Assembly (NCBI GenBank): GCA_003509785.1 | Contig: DOMY01000176.1 | Span: 1 to 6,742, forward strand | DNA length: 6,742 nt | Direction: 5' to 3' | Origin: Gemmobacter sp. | GTDB lineage: Bacteria > Pseudomonadota > Alphaproteobacteria > Rhodobacterales > Rhodobacteraceae | Shown: positions 1 through 5,837 of the stretch, piece by piece | Layout of the letters: every line of letters starts with the position of its first letter | Numbering within the stretch: the stretch's first letter is position 1 | Position numbers and translations under genes: made by a program | Notes under the pieces: generated by a model | The model's database searches: none | Seen by the model: only the letters and a program-made list of their open reading frames with translations | What the model was told of the DNA's origin: nothing

Positions 1-288
1 GATATCTTTGTGGCAGTCGGCGTTCCGTTCAACCTGCGCCTGCCCTCCAACAGCTCTGTCATCACCGATTTCCGGGCCGCCGGGCCGCAGAGCGATATCC
101 TGCAACTCGCCAATTTCGGCGTGCGATGGGCAGACCGCGACAAGGATATGAACGACGGCTTCTCGATCACGCAAAAGGGCAAGAACGTTCTTGTTCAGGT
201 CGAGGATTCGGGGGGCAACCTGTACAAGATCACGCTGAACAACATCAAAGTCGGCGCGCTGAACATGAACAACGTCCAGCTGATCAGC
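1..288 (+). repeat. Cap module, copy 1 of an internal protein duplication
   Basis: Copy 1 begins with DIFV, runs through ITDF and RWADRDKDMNDG, then QKGKNVLVQVED, and ends at NNVQLI. Each landmark has its counterpart in the same order in copy 2 (535-816): DTFVF, VQDY, EFADRDRGLDDG, QKGADTLIRVVDED, DDFAFF. The preceding DIFV implies that another RTX block lies just upstream of the window. Confidence 0.75.
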
Positions 289-819
289 AGCCCCTTCGCG
301 GCAGCCGCGGCCGAGACGGGCCAAATCATCTATGGCACCGAAAATGCCGACAGCCTGAACGGCACGAAACTGGGCGAGCTCATCATGTCCTATGAAGGAA
401 ATGATACGCTGAGAGGCCTTGGTGGTGACGACTCTCTGAACGGCCAATCCGGCGCGGACATGATGTATGGCGGCCGCGGCAATGACCGCATCTATGTTTC
501 AGGGACAGATCGTGCCTGGGGTGGCGAAGGCTCTGATACATTCGTGTTCACCAGCCGCGCGGCCTATCCTGCGATTGCGGATGGTGGCCGGGCCATCGTG
601 CAGGACTATAAACCTGCGGACGGCGTCATCGAATTCATCGGATTTGATGTCGAATTTGCAGACCGTGACCGTGGGCTGGATGATGGCATGGCCTTCGTCC
701 AGAAAGGCGCCGACACACTCATCCGTGTGGTGGATGAAGACGGCGCTGTCATGGAGCTTCTGCTGAAAAACACCCGGTCGGCCGATCTGACCGCGGATGA
801 TTTCGCCTTCTTTTACTGA
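1..819 (+). CDS. RTX (hemolysin-type) calcium-binding protein, C-terminal part; 5' end outside window
   Basis: The frame is open from base 1: codons 1-9 read D-I-F, so the GTG at 10 is internal and the true start lies upstream. Numbering from that GTG, residues about 108-180 hold degenerate glycine/aspartate nonapeptides (EGNDTLRGL, GGDDSLNGQ, SGADMMYGG, RGNDRIYVS) closing with GSDTFVF, the usual end of an RTX beta-roll. In the family these repeats bind calcium outside the cell, and such proteins generally leave by a type I (ABC) secretion system that reads an uncleaved C-terminal signal; the aromatic end DDFAFFY fits this. The stretch before the repeats (about 1-92) is homologous to the stretch after them (176-268), so the visible part is cap, RTX, cap. 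No protease, lipase or adhesin domain is visible, so the activity is unknown. No secretion genes are adjacent. The family call is firm; the function is open. Confidence 0.9.
   Translation, partial: DIFVAVGVPFNLRLPSNSSVITDFRAAGPQSDILQLANFGVRWADRDKDMNDGFSITQKGKNVLVQVEDSGGNLYKITLNNIKVGALNMNNVQLISSPFAAAAAETGQIIYGTENADSLNGTKLGELIMSYEGNDTLRGLGGDDSLNGQSGADMMYGGRGNDRIYVSGTDRAWGGEGSDTFVFTSRAAYPAIADGGRAIVQDYKPADGVIEFIGFDVEFADRDRGLDDGMAFVQKGADTLIRVVDEDGAVMELLLKNTRSADLTADDFAFFY
331..549 (+). repeat. RTX nonapeptide repeat block
   Basis: The block encodes about six tandem nonapeptides of the GGxGxDxux type, degenerate at both ends. The best units are GNDTLRGLG, GDDSLNGQS, GADMMYGGR and GNDRIYVSG. The unit at residues 165-172 (GTDRAWGG) is one residue short, which would break the regular calcium ladder. 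The block ends in GSDTFVF. This is a protein-level repeat; the DNA of the units has diverged. Confidence 0.8.
535..816 (+). repeat. Cap module, copy 2 (C-terminal end of the RTX protein)
   Basis: This is the second copy of the roughly 90-residue module described at 1-288. Strongest shared landmarks are ADRD (both copies), a DG pair six to seven residues later, QKG, and a V-D/E-D turn followed by a hydrophobic strand. It ends the protein in DDFAFFY, so it probably also carries the type I secretion signal. Confidence 0.75.
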
Positions 820-829
820 GCCGATCTTG

Positions 830-851
830 GCCGGGGCCTCTGCGCCCCGGC
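830..851 (+). terminator. GC-rich hairpin after the RTX gene, possible terminator without a T tract
   Basis: Perfect 8-bp inverted repeat GCCGGGGC / GCCCCGGC with the 6-base loop CTCTGC, 10 bases after the RTX stop codon. The bases that follow (ATCAACTTGG) contain no T run, so intrinsic termination would be inefficient. It may instead stabilise the 3' end or attenuate read-through into the next gene. Confidence 0.45.
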
Positions 852-924
852 ATCAACTTGGCGATTCACAGCCGCTGCAAGCTGTGCCATACTGCCCGAA
901 AGCCCCCGGATCATGAGGGGCACC

Positions 925-929
925 AGAGG
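925..929 (+). promoter_or_regulatory. Ribosome binding site that decides the ftsB-like start
   Basis: AGAGG lies seven bases before the ATG at 937. The in-frame ATG at 913 has no purine-rich element at a suitable distance, so the downstream start is preferred. Confidence 0.6.
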
Positions 930-936
930 CAGCAGC

Positions 937-1233
937 ATGACGACCAACCGCCCCGCCATCGGCAATCTGATGATATTCGGCCTTGCGATTGCGCTTGGCG
1001 GCTATTTCACCTTTGCTGCGGTACAAGGCGATTTCGGCCTGTTCCGTCGCCTTCAGATCCATGCCGAGGCAGAAACGCTGACCATCGAGCGTGACCGGCT
1101 GCAAGCCGAACTGGCCGAACTGCAGAACCGCACCTACCGGCTTTCGGATCAATATCTGGATCTGGATCTGCTGGACGAACAGCTGCGCGATGTTCTGGGC
1201 TATGTGCGGGCCGATGAGATCGTGATCCGCTAG
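937..1233 (+). CDS. ftsB: Septum formation initiator protein, FtsB/DivIC family
   Basis: The 98-residue product has the family layout: a short N-terminus, one membrane helix at about 10-29, the FAAVQGDFGLF segment just after it, a coiled coil at about 41-70 (EAETLTIERDRLQAELAELQ), and a conserved tail with LDLDLLDEQLRDVLG and DEIVI. In the family, FtsB joins FtsL and FtsQ in the inner membrane and signals to septal peptidoglycan synthesis during division. The start at 937 is chosen over the in-frame ATG at 913 because AGAGG lies seven bases upstream; the shorter form also matches the usual family length. The gene sits upstream of the pyruvate dehydrogenase operon, a pairing I recall from other Rhodobacterales. 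The 164-base gap with its own promoter-like elements suggests pdh is not solely dependent on this transcript. The family is clear; assignment as the functional FtsB rests on homology only. Confidence 0.87.
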   Translation: MTTNRPAIGNLMIFGLAIALGGYFTFAAVQGDFGLFRRLQIHAEAETLTIERDRLQAELAELQNRTYRLSDQYLDLDLLDEQLRDVLGYVRADEIVIR

Positions 1234-1241
1234 GCAACGAT

Positions 1242-1284
1242 TGCCGGGCATCCGCCCTCAGATCCTCCCCCACCACGCCCGGCA
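1242..1284 (+). terminator. Long-loop inverted repeat after ftsB, weak terminator candidate
   Basis: TGCCGGGC at 1242-1249 pairs perfectly with GCCCGGCA at 1277-1284 across a 27-base loop. It starts eight bases after the ftsB stop codon. There is no T tract, so it is at best a weak or Rho-assisted stop. Confidence 0.25.
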
Positions 1285-1322
1285 GCCCGCCGGTTCATGC
1301 CGCATTGCAGCGATGGATTTCC

Positions 1323-1361
1323 TTGCGCGCCCTTGTTTTTCCGATATGCTACCGATAGTTT
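1323..1361 (+). promoter_or_regulatory. Candidate promoter region for pdhABC
   Basis: Two sigma-70-like arrangements overlap in this AT-richer stretch. One is TTGCGC (1323-1328), a 16-base spacer, and TATGCT (1345-1350). The other is TTGTTT (1333-1338), a 17-base spacer, and TAGTTT (1356-1361). Each matches the consensus only partly (three or four of six bases per element), which is common in this group. Either would give a short leader before the pdhA ATG at 1398. Position and composition support a promoter here; the exact elements are a guess. Confidence 0.4.
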
Positions 1362-1386
1362 AACACTGAACTATTTTGCTTATCGG
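1352..1386 (+). promoter_or_regulatory. Nested inverted repeats in the pdhA leader, candidate operator
   Basis: ATAGTT (1355-1360) and AACTAT (1369-1374) form a perfect dyad with an 8-base centre. CCGATA (1352-1357) and TATCGG (1381-1386) form a second, wider dyad; a further CCGATA sits one helical turn upstream at 1341-1346. The inner dyad overlaps the candidate -10 element, as a repressor operator would. The outer right arm abuts the ribosome binding site. It does not match the E. coli PdhR box as I know it, so no regulator is named. Confidence 0.35.
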
Positions 1387-1397
1387 GAGGGAGCCGC

Positions 1398-2387
1398 ATG
1401 GCCACCAAGAAGGCGCCGGAGAGACCGAATGTCTCGAAAGAGGAGCTTCTGAAATATTACCGCGAGATGCTTCTGATCCGCCGGTTCGAGGAAAAAGCGG
1501 GTCAGCTTTACGGGATGGGGCTGATCGGCGGCTTCTGCCACCTGTATATCGGGCAGGAAGCTGTGGTTGTGGGTCTTGAGGCCGCGACCAAGGAAGGCGA
1601 CAAGCGCATCACCTCTTACCGCGATCACGGGCATATGCTGGCCTGCGGCATGGACCCGAAGGGCGTGATGGCGGAACTGACCGGCCGCATTGGGGGCTAC
1701 TCCAAGGGCAAGGGCGGCTCGATGCACATGTTCTCACGCGAAAAGCACTTCTACGGCGGCCACGGCATTGTGGGCGCGCAGGTGCCGCTGGGTGCGGGCC
1801 TGGCCTTTGCCGACAAGTACAATGGCAATGACAATGTCACCTTCACCTATTTCGGCGATGGCGCGGCAAACCAGGGCCAGGTCTACGAGACCTACAACAT
1901 GGCCCAGCTGTGGAACCTGCCGGTGATTTTCGTCATCGAAAACAACCAGTATGCGATGGGCACCAGCGTCAAACGCTCCACCAAATCGCCGAGCCTGTGG
2001 GAACGCGGCGCGGCCTATGGCATCAAGGGCGAAGCCGTGGACGGCATGGATGTTCTGGCCGTGAAGGCCGCCAGCGAAAAGGCGGTCGCCGCCTGCCGCG
2101 CGGGTGACGGCCCTTATATCCTGGAAATGATGACCTACCGCTACCGCCGCCATTCCATGTCCGACCCGGCGAAATACCGCACGCGCGAGGAAGTGGAAAA
2201 GATGAAATCCGAAAAGGATGCCATCGAACATGTCCGCGACCTGCTGCTGCAAGGCGGCCTGGCAACAGACGAAGATCTGAAAGCCATCGACAAGGACATC
2301 AAGGCCATCGTCAACGAGGCCGCAGAATTTTCCAAAGAAAGCCCGGAGCCGCCCGTCGAAGAGCTCTGGACCGATATCTACGCATAA
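1398..2387 (+). CDS. pdhA: Pyruvate dehydrogenase E1 component, alpha subunit
   Basis: PdhA is one half of the thiamine-diphosphate-dependent E1 enzyme, which decarboxylates pyruvate and passes the acetyl group to lipoyl arms of the cytoplasmic pyruvate dehydrogenase complex. The 329-residue length is normal for alphaproteobacteria. Visible motifs: the YRDHGH segment at 74-79; GGKG-type loop residues around 103-108 (KGKGGS); the ThDP/Mg motif from GDG (153-155) to ENNQYAMGT (181-189), with the two asparagines at 182-183; and the mobile-loop sequence YRYRRHSMSDP at 247-257. A strong Shine-Dalgarno (GGGAGGGAG, 1385-1393) precedes the ATG by four bases. It is the first gene of pdhABC and ends 14 bases before pdhB. 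HSMSDP matches the loop that mammalian PDH kinases modify, but the second mammalian site serine is absent (the sequence runs DPAKYRTRE). No kinase is implied here. Identification is secure. Confidence 0.97.
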   Translation: MATKKAPERPNVSKEELLKYYREMLLIRRFEEKAGQLYGMGLIGGFCHLYIGQEAVVVGLEAATKEGDKRITSYRDHGHMLACGMDPKGVMAELTGRIGGYSKGKGGSMHMFSREKHFYGGHGIVGAQVPLGAGLAFADKYNGNDNVTFTYFGDGAANQGQVYETYNMAQLWNLPVIFVIENNQYAMGTSVKRSTKSPSLWERGAAYGIKGEAVDGMDVLAVKAASEKAVAACRAGDGPYILEMMTYRYRRHSMSDPAKYRTREEVEKMKSEKDAIEHVRDLLLQGGLATDEDLKAIDKDIKAIVNEAAEFSKESPEPPVEELWTDIYA

Positions 2388-2396
2388 GGGAGGGGA

Positions 2397-2647
2397 AAGA
2401 CATGGCAGTTCAGGTTCTTATGCCCGCGCTTTCTCCGACCATGGAGGAAGGCACGCTGGCCAAATGGCTGGTGAAAGAGGGCGATGTGGTCAAATCCGGC
2501 CAGATCATTGCAGAAATCGAGACCGACAAGGCGACGATGGAATTCGAAGCCGTCGATGAAGGCATCGTCGGCAAGCTGCTGGTGGCCGAAGGTTCGGCCG
2601 GCGTGAAGGTGAACACGCCGATTGCCGTGCTGGTGGAAGAAGGCGAA
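2397..2647 (+). repeat. Lipoyl-domain direct repeat, copy 1 (in pdhB)
   Basis: The DNA from AAGAC just before the pdhB ATG through codon 82 matches 3777-4027 in register at an offset of exactly 1,380 bases. The longest perfect run I see is 30 bases (2456-2485 against 3836-3865). The encoded domains differ at ten of 82 residues, nearly all conservative. Confidence 0.85.
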
Positions 2648-3772
2648 AGCGCCGATGCCCCGGCCGCCGCTGCCCCTGCCCCGGCTGCTGCCGTGGAAGC
2701 GGCACCGGTGGCGGCTGCGGCCCCCGCTGCCCCCAAGGCTGCGGTCGAGGTCGTATCGAAAGCCTCGCCCGATTGGGCCGAAGGCACGCCGATGAAAACC
2801 ATGACCGTGCGCGAAGCGCTGCGCGAGGCCATGGCGGAAGAGATGCGGGGCAACCCCAATGTCTTCCTGATGGGCGAGGAAGTGGGCGAATATCAGGGCG
2901 CCTACAAGATCAGCCAGGGTCTGCTAGATGAGTTCGGCGCCAAGCGGGTGATCGACACACCGATCACCGAACATGGTTTCGCCGGTCTGGCGGTTGGTGC
3001 GGCCTGGGGCGGACTGAACCCGATTGTCGAGTTCATGACCTTCAACTTTGCCATGCAGGCGATCGACCATCTGATCAACTCTGCCGCCAAGACCAATTAC
3101 ATGTCGGGCGGCCAGCTGGGTTGTTCCATCGTGTTCCGTGGCCCGAACGGCGCCGCCGCCCGCGTGGGCGCGCAGCACAGCCAGGACTACGCGGCCTGGT
3201 ATGCCGCCATTCCGGGCATGAAGGTGGTGATGCCCTATTCGGCCTCCGATGCCAAAGGTCTGCTGAAAAGCGCGATCCGCGATCCGAACCCGGTGATCTT
3301 CCTTGAAAACGAGATCCTTTACGGGAAATCGTTCGAGGTTCCGGCGGTGGATGATTTCACCATTCCGTTCGGCAAGGCCCGGATCTGGCGTGAAGGCACC
3401 GATGTCACCATCGTCTCCTTCGGCATCGGCATGACCTATGCGCTGGAAGCGGCGGACAAGCTGGCAGCCGAAGGCATCAGCGCCGAAGTGATCGACCTGC
3501 GCACCCTGCGCCCGATTGATTACGATACCGTTCTGGCCAGCGTGATGAAGACCAACCGCTGTGTCACGGTGGAAGAAGGCTTCCCCGTCGGGTCCATCGG
3601 CAATCACATCGGGGCCACGATCATGCAGCGCGCCTTCGATTATCTGGATGCGCCGGTGATCAACTGCACCGGCAAGGATGTGCCGATGCCCTATGCGGCG
3701 AACCTTGAAAAGCTCGCCCTGGTGACGACCGCAGATGTGGTCGATGCCGTGAAATCCGTCTGCTATCGCTGA
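2402..3772 (+). CDS. pdhB: Pyruvate dehydrogenase E1 component, beta subunit with N-terminal lipoyl domain
   Basis: This 456-residue protein is a fusion typical of alphaproteobacteria. Residues 1-80 form a biotinyl/lipoyl domain with the lipoylation motif ETDKATME (acceptor Lys43). Residues about 84-118 are a flexible Ala/Pro linker. Residues about 128-456 are the E1-beta transketolase-like region, with MGEEVGEYQGAYK (157-169), which supplies the conserved ThDP-activating glutamate, GAQHSQ (256-261) with the conserved histidine, and VEEGFPVGSIG (390-400) in the C-terminal transketolase domain. With PdhA it forms the alpha2-beta2 E1 enzyme; the extra lipoyl arm gives the complex a swinging arm on E1 as well as E2. 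GGGAGGGG directly after the pdhA stop is its ribosome binding site. The lipoyl part is 72/82 identical to that of pdhC (my count by eye over the first 82 residues). Identification is secure. Confidence 0.97.
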   Translation: MAVQVLMPALSPTMEEGTLAKWLVKEGDVVKSGQIIAEIETDKATMEFEAVDEGIVGKLLVAEGSAGVKVNTPIAVLVEEGESADAPAAAAPAPAAAVEAAPVAAAAPAAPKAAVEVVSKASPDWAEGTPMKTMTVREALREAMAEEMRGNPNVFLMGEEVGEYQGAYKISQGLLDEFGAKRVIDTPITEHGFAGLAVGAAWGGLNPIVEFMTFNFAMQAIDHLINSAAKTNYMSGGQLGCSIVFRGPNGAAARVGAQHSQDYAAWYAAIPGMKVVMPYSASDAKGLLKSAIRDPNPVIFLENEILYGKSFEVPAVDDFTIPFGKARIWREGTDVTIVSFGIGMTYALEAADKLAAEGISAEVIDLRTLRPIDYDTVLASVMKTNRCVTVEEGFPVGSIGNHIGATIMQRAFDYLDAPVINCTGKDVPMPYAANLEKLALVTTADVVDAVKSVCYR

Positions 3773-3776
3773 GGTC

Positions 3777-4027
3777 AAGACATGGCAATTCAAATTCTGA
3801 TGCCTGCGCTTTCTCCGACGATGGAGGAAGGCACACTGGCCAAATGGCTGGTGAAAGAGGGCGATACGGTGAAATCCGGCCAGGTGATCGCCGAAATCGA
3901 AACCGACAAGGCCACGATGGAATTCGAGGCCGTCGATGAAGGCGTGATCGGCAAGATCCTCGTCGCCGAAGGCAGCGCGGGCGTGAAGGTCAACGCGCCC
4001 ATCGCCGTGCTGCTGGAAGACGGCGAG
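3777..4027 (+). repeat. Lipoyl-domain direct repeat, copy 2 (in pdhC)
   Basis: Partner of the copy at 2397-2647. Recombination between the two would remove 1,380 bases (460 codons) in frame, deleting the E1-beta catalytic part and leaving an intact lipoyl-E2 gene. Confidence 0.85.
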
Positions 4028-5086
4028 GATGCCTCGGCCGCCACCGCCGCCCCGGCTTCGGCCCCGGCGGCCGCGGCCCCTGCAGCCGCCGCCGCGCCTG
4101 CGGCTGCTGCTGCGGCACCCGCCCCGGCCGCACCTGTGGCGGCCGGTGGTGCCCGCGTCTTCGCCTCACCCCTCGCCCGCCGCATCGCGGCGGAAAAGGG
4201 TCTGGACCTGACGCAGGTCAAGGGCACCGGCCCGCATGGCCGCATCGTGAAATCCGATGTGGAAGGCGCGGTTGCTGCGCCGAAGGCGGCCCCGGCTGCA
4301 GCGGCGGCACCTGTCGCGGCTCCGGCTGCACCTGCCCCGGCGGCAGCGCCTGCCGCTCCTTCGGCAGATGCGGTGAAGAAGATCTACGCCGACCGCGAAT
4401 ATCAGGAAATCACGCTGGACGGGATGCGCCGCACCATCGCGGCCCGCCTGACCGAAGCCAAACAGACCATCCCGCATTTCTACCTGCGCCGCGAAGTGCA
4501 GCTGGATACGCTGATGGCCTTCCGCGAGCAGCTGAACAAGTCGCTGGAAGGGCGCGGCGTGAAGCTGTCGGTGAACGATTTCATCATCAAGGCCTGTGCG
4601 CTGGCGCTGCAGAAGGTGCCGGATTGCAACGCCGTCTGGGCGGGCGACCGCGTTCTGAAGATGAAACCTTCGGATGTGGCCGTGGCCGTGGCCATTGAAG
4701 GCGGGCTGTTCACTCCGGTTCTGCGCGATGCCGACAAGAAATCGCTCTCGGCGCTTTCCGCCGAGATGAAGGATCTGGCGGGGCGCGCCAAATCCAAGAA
4801 GCTGGCCCCGCATGAATATCAGGGCGGCAGCTTTGCAATCTCCAACCTCGGGATGATGGGGATCGAGAATTTCGATGCCGTCATCAACCCGCCGCAGGCG
4901 TCGATCCTCGCTGTTGGCGCGGGCATCAAGAAGCCCGTCGTGAACAAGGCAGGCGAGATCGTGGTGGCCACCATGATGTCGATGACACTTTCGGTGGATC
5001 ACCGCGTGATCGACGGCGCGCTGGGGGCTCAGTTCCTGAAGGCGATCATCGAGAACCTGGAAAACCCGATGATGATGCTGGCCTGA
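3782..5086 (+). CDS. pdhC: Pyruvate dehydrogenase E2, dihydrolipoyllysine-residue acetyltransferase
   Basis: E2 is the core of the pyruvate dehydrogenase complex: it moves the acetyl group from the lipoyl arm to coenzyme A, giving acetyl-CoA for the TCA cycle. Domains of the 434-residue protein in order: one lipoyl domain (1-80, Lys43 in ETDKATME), an Ala/Pro linker (about 83-122), the peripheral subunit-binding domain (about 126-162, with FASPLARRIA and GTGPHGRI), a second Ala/Pro linker (about 163-196), and the catalytic acyltransferase domain (about 205-434). That last domain has the active-site motif DHRVIDGA at 406-413 (His407, Asp411). The Shine-Dalgarno GAGGT overlaps the pdhB stop codon (TGAGGT), which suggests translational coupling. 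A strong terminator follows directly, so the E3 gene (lpd) must be elsewhere. Identification is secure. Confidence 0.97.
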   Translation: MAIQILMPALSPTMEEGTLAKWLVKEGDTVKSGQVIAEIETDKATMEFEAVDEGVIGKILVAEGSAGVKVNAPIAVLLEDGEDASAATAAPASAPAAAAPAAAAAPAAAAAAPAPAAPVAAGGARVFASPLARRIAAEKGLDLTQVKGTGPHGRIVKSDVEGAVAAPKAAPAAAAAPVAAPAAPAPAAAPAAPSADAVKKIYADREYQEITLDGMRRTIAARLTEAKQTIPHFYLRREVQLDTLMAFREQLNKSLEGRGVKLSVNDFIIKACALALQKVPDCNAVWAGDRVLKMKPSDVAVAVAIEGGLFTPVLRDADKKSLSALSAEMKDLAGRAKSKKLAPHEYQGGSFAISNLGMMGIENFDAVINPPQASILAVGAGIKKPVVNKAGEIVVATMMSMTLSVDHRVIDGALGAQFLKAIIENLENPMMMLA

Positions 5087-5102
5087 GACCGGACTGAAAA
5101 AC

Positions 5103-5134
5103 AAAAAGCCCCGGAGGAAACTCCGGGGCTTTTT
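5103..5134. terminator. Bidirectional intrinsic terminator between pdhC and cysE
   Basis: A perfect 14-bp stem (AAAAAGCCCCGGAG at 5103-5116, CTCCGGGGCTTTTT at 5121-5134) encloses the GNRA-type loop GAAA. Read from pdhC it ends in TTTTT; read from cysE on the other strand it also ends in TTTTT, because of the flanking A run. It starts 16 bases after the pdhC stop and 28 bases beyond the end of cysE, so it can serve both convergent genes. Confidence 0.95.
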
Positions 5135-5162
5135 CAATTCGGCTTCTGCGTCCAGGCCGATA

Positions 5163-5789
5163 TCAGCAATCGCAGCCCTTCAGCACCTGATCCATCATCA
5201 CGGATGGCTGCGAACACCCGGCCTCTCCCACCACTTTGGCCGGAACGCCCGCCACGGTGGTTTTCGGCGGCACGTCATGCAGCACCACCGAACCGGCCGC
5301 AATGCGCGAGCAGTGCCCGATGGTGATATTGCCCAGCACCTTGGCCCCCGCCCCGATCAGCACCCCATCCCCGATCTTCGGATGCCGGTCCCCGTCTTCC
5401 TTGCCGGTGCCCCCCAAAGTCACCGAATGCAGCATCGAGACATTGTCGCCCACCACAGCGGTTTCACCGATCACGATGGAATGGGCATGGTCGATCATGA
5501 TGCCACGGCCAACACGGGCGGCCGGGTGAATATCCACCCCGAACACTTCCGAAACGCGCATCTGCACGAAATAGGCCATATCGTGCCGCCCTTGCCCCCA
5601 AAGCCAATGGCCCACGCGGTAAGCCTGCACCGCCTGATAGCCCTTGAAGAACATCATGGGCTGCAGATAGCGGTGGCAGGCAGGATCGCGGTCATAGACC
5701 GCCACCAGATCAGCCCGCGCCGCCAGCCCCAGCTGCGGATCGGTGCTATAGGCCTCTTCGGCGATTTCGCGCAGCAGCTGCTCTCCCAT
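5163..5789 (-). CDS. cysE: Intact 3' part of cysE: possible short-form serine acetyltransferase (208 aa)
   Basis: From the ATG at 5789 (codon 63 of the full frame) the reading frame is uninterrupted. The product keeps the end of the helical region (EEAYSTDPQ, FFKGYQAVQAYRVGHWLW at about 48-65) and the whole left-handed beta-helix acetyltransferase domain: DIHPAARVGRGIMIDHAHS (85-103), GGTGK (126-130), DRHPKIGDG (134-142) and hexapeptide repeats to AGVPAKVVG (180-188). Its coverage resembles short serine acetyltransferases such as the roughly 217-residue B. subtilis type, so it could be active if translated. The ribosome binding site before 5789 is poor (a GGGCGAG too close to the ATG), so efficient translation would need re-initiation after the TAA at 5835. 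The C-terminus ends in KGCDC rather than the terminal isoleucine by which E. coli CysE docks into CysK. The homology is secure; expression as a separate protein is uncertain. Confidence 0.6.
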   Translation of the reverse strand: MGEQLLREIAEEAYSTDPQLGLAARADLVAVYDRDPACHRYLQPMMFFKGYQAVQAYRVGHWLWGQGRHDMAYFVQMRVSEVFGVDIHPAARVGRGIMIDHAHSIVIGETAVVGDNVSMLHSVTLGGTGKEDGDRHPKIGDGVLIGAGAKVLGNITIGHCSRIAAGSVVLHDVPPKTTVAGVPAKVVGEAGCSQPSVMMDQVLKGCDC

Positions 5790-5834
5790 CTCGCCCGAGG
5801 CGAGCTTCAGGGAAAAGCGATAGGCCAGCGCGCG

Positions 5835-5837
5835 TTA
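5835..5837 (-). other. Premature TAA stop within the cysE frame
   Basis: On the minus strand the sequence reads ACG ATG TAA CGC GCG CTG GCC. The preceding codon is itself an ATG (5840-5838). The TAA is in frame with both the upstream start (46 codons earlier) and the downstream intact domain (16 codons to the next ATG). Confidence 0.9.

Noticed and set aside
913..936. Upstream in-frame ATG for ftsB
   Set aside because: There is no Shine-Dalgarno before it, and the added residues (MRGTRGSS) are not typical of the family.
1360..1375. TTAAC-like element near pdhA as a CtrA binding site
   Set aside because: There is only one TTAA half-site and no second half-site at the required seven-base spacing.
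2924..3793. Long minus-strand open frame (289 codons) opposite pdhB
   Set aside because: The translation is His/Gly/Arg-rich, has no recognisable domain and lies antisense to a fully conserved E1-beta gene. It is a by-product of GC-rich codon bias.
4030..4380. Apparent low-complexity repeats in pdhC (and 2645-2760 in pdhB)
   Set aside because: These are the ordinary Ala/Pro-rich flexible linkers of E2 and lipoyl-E1-beta, not a tandem DNA repeat or CRISPR.
4166..5137. Minus-strand open frame (323 codons) opposite pdhC, running through the terminator
   Set aside because: It starts inside the intrinsic terminator region, has shadow-type composition, and the opposite strand is unambiguous E2.
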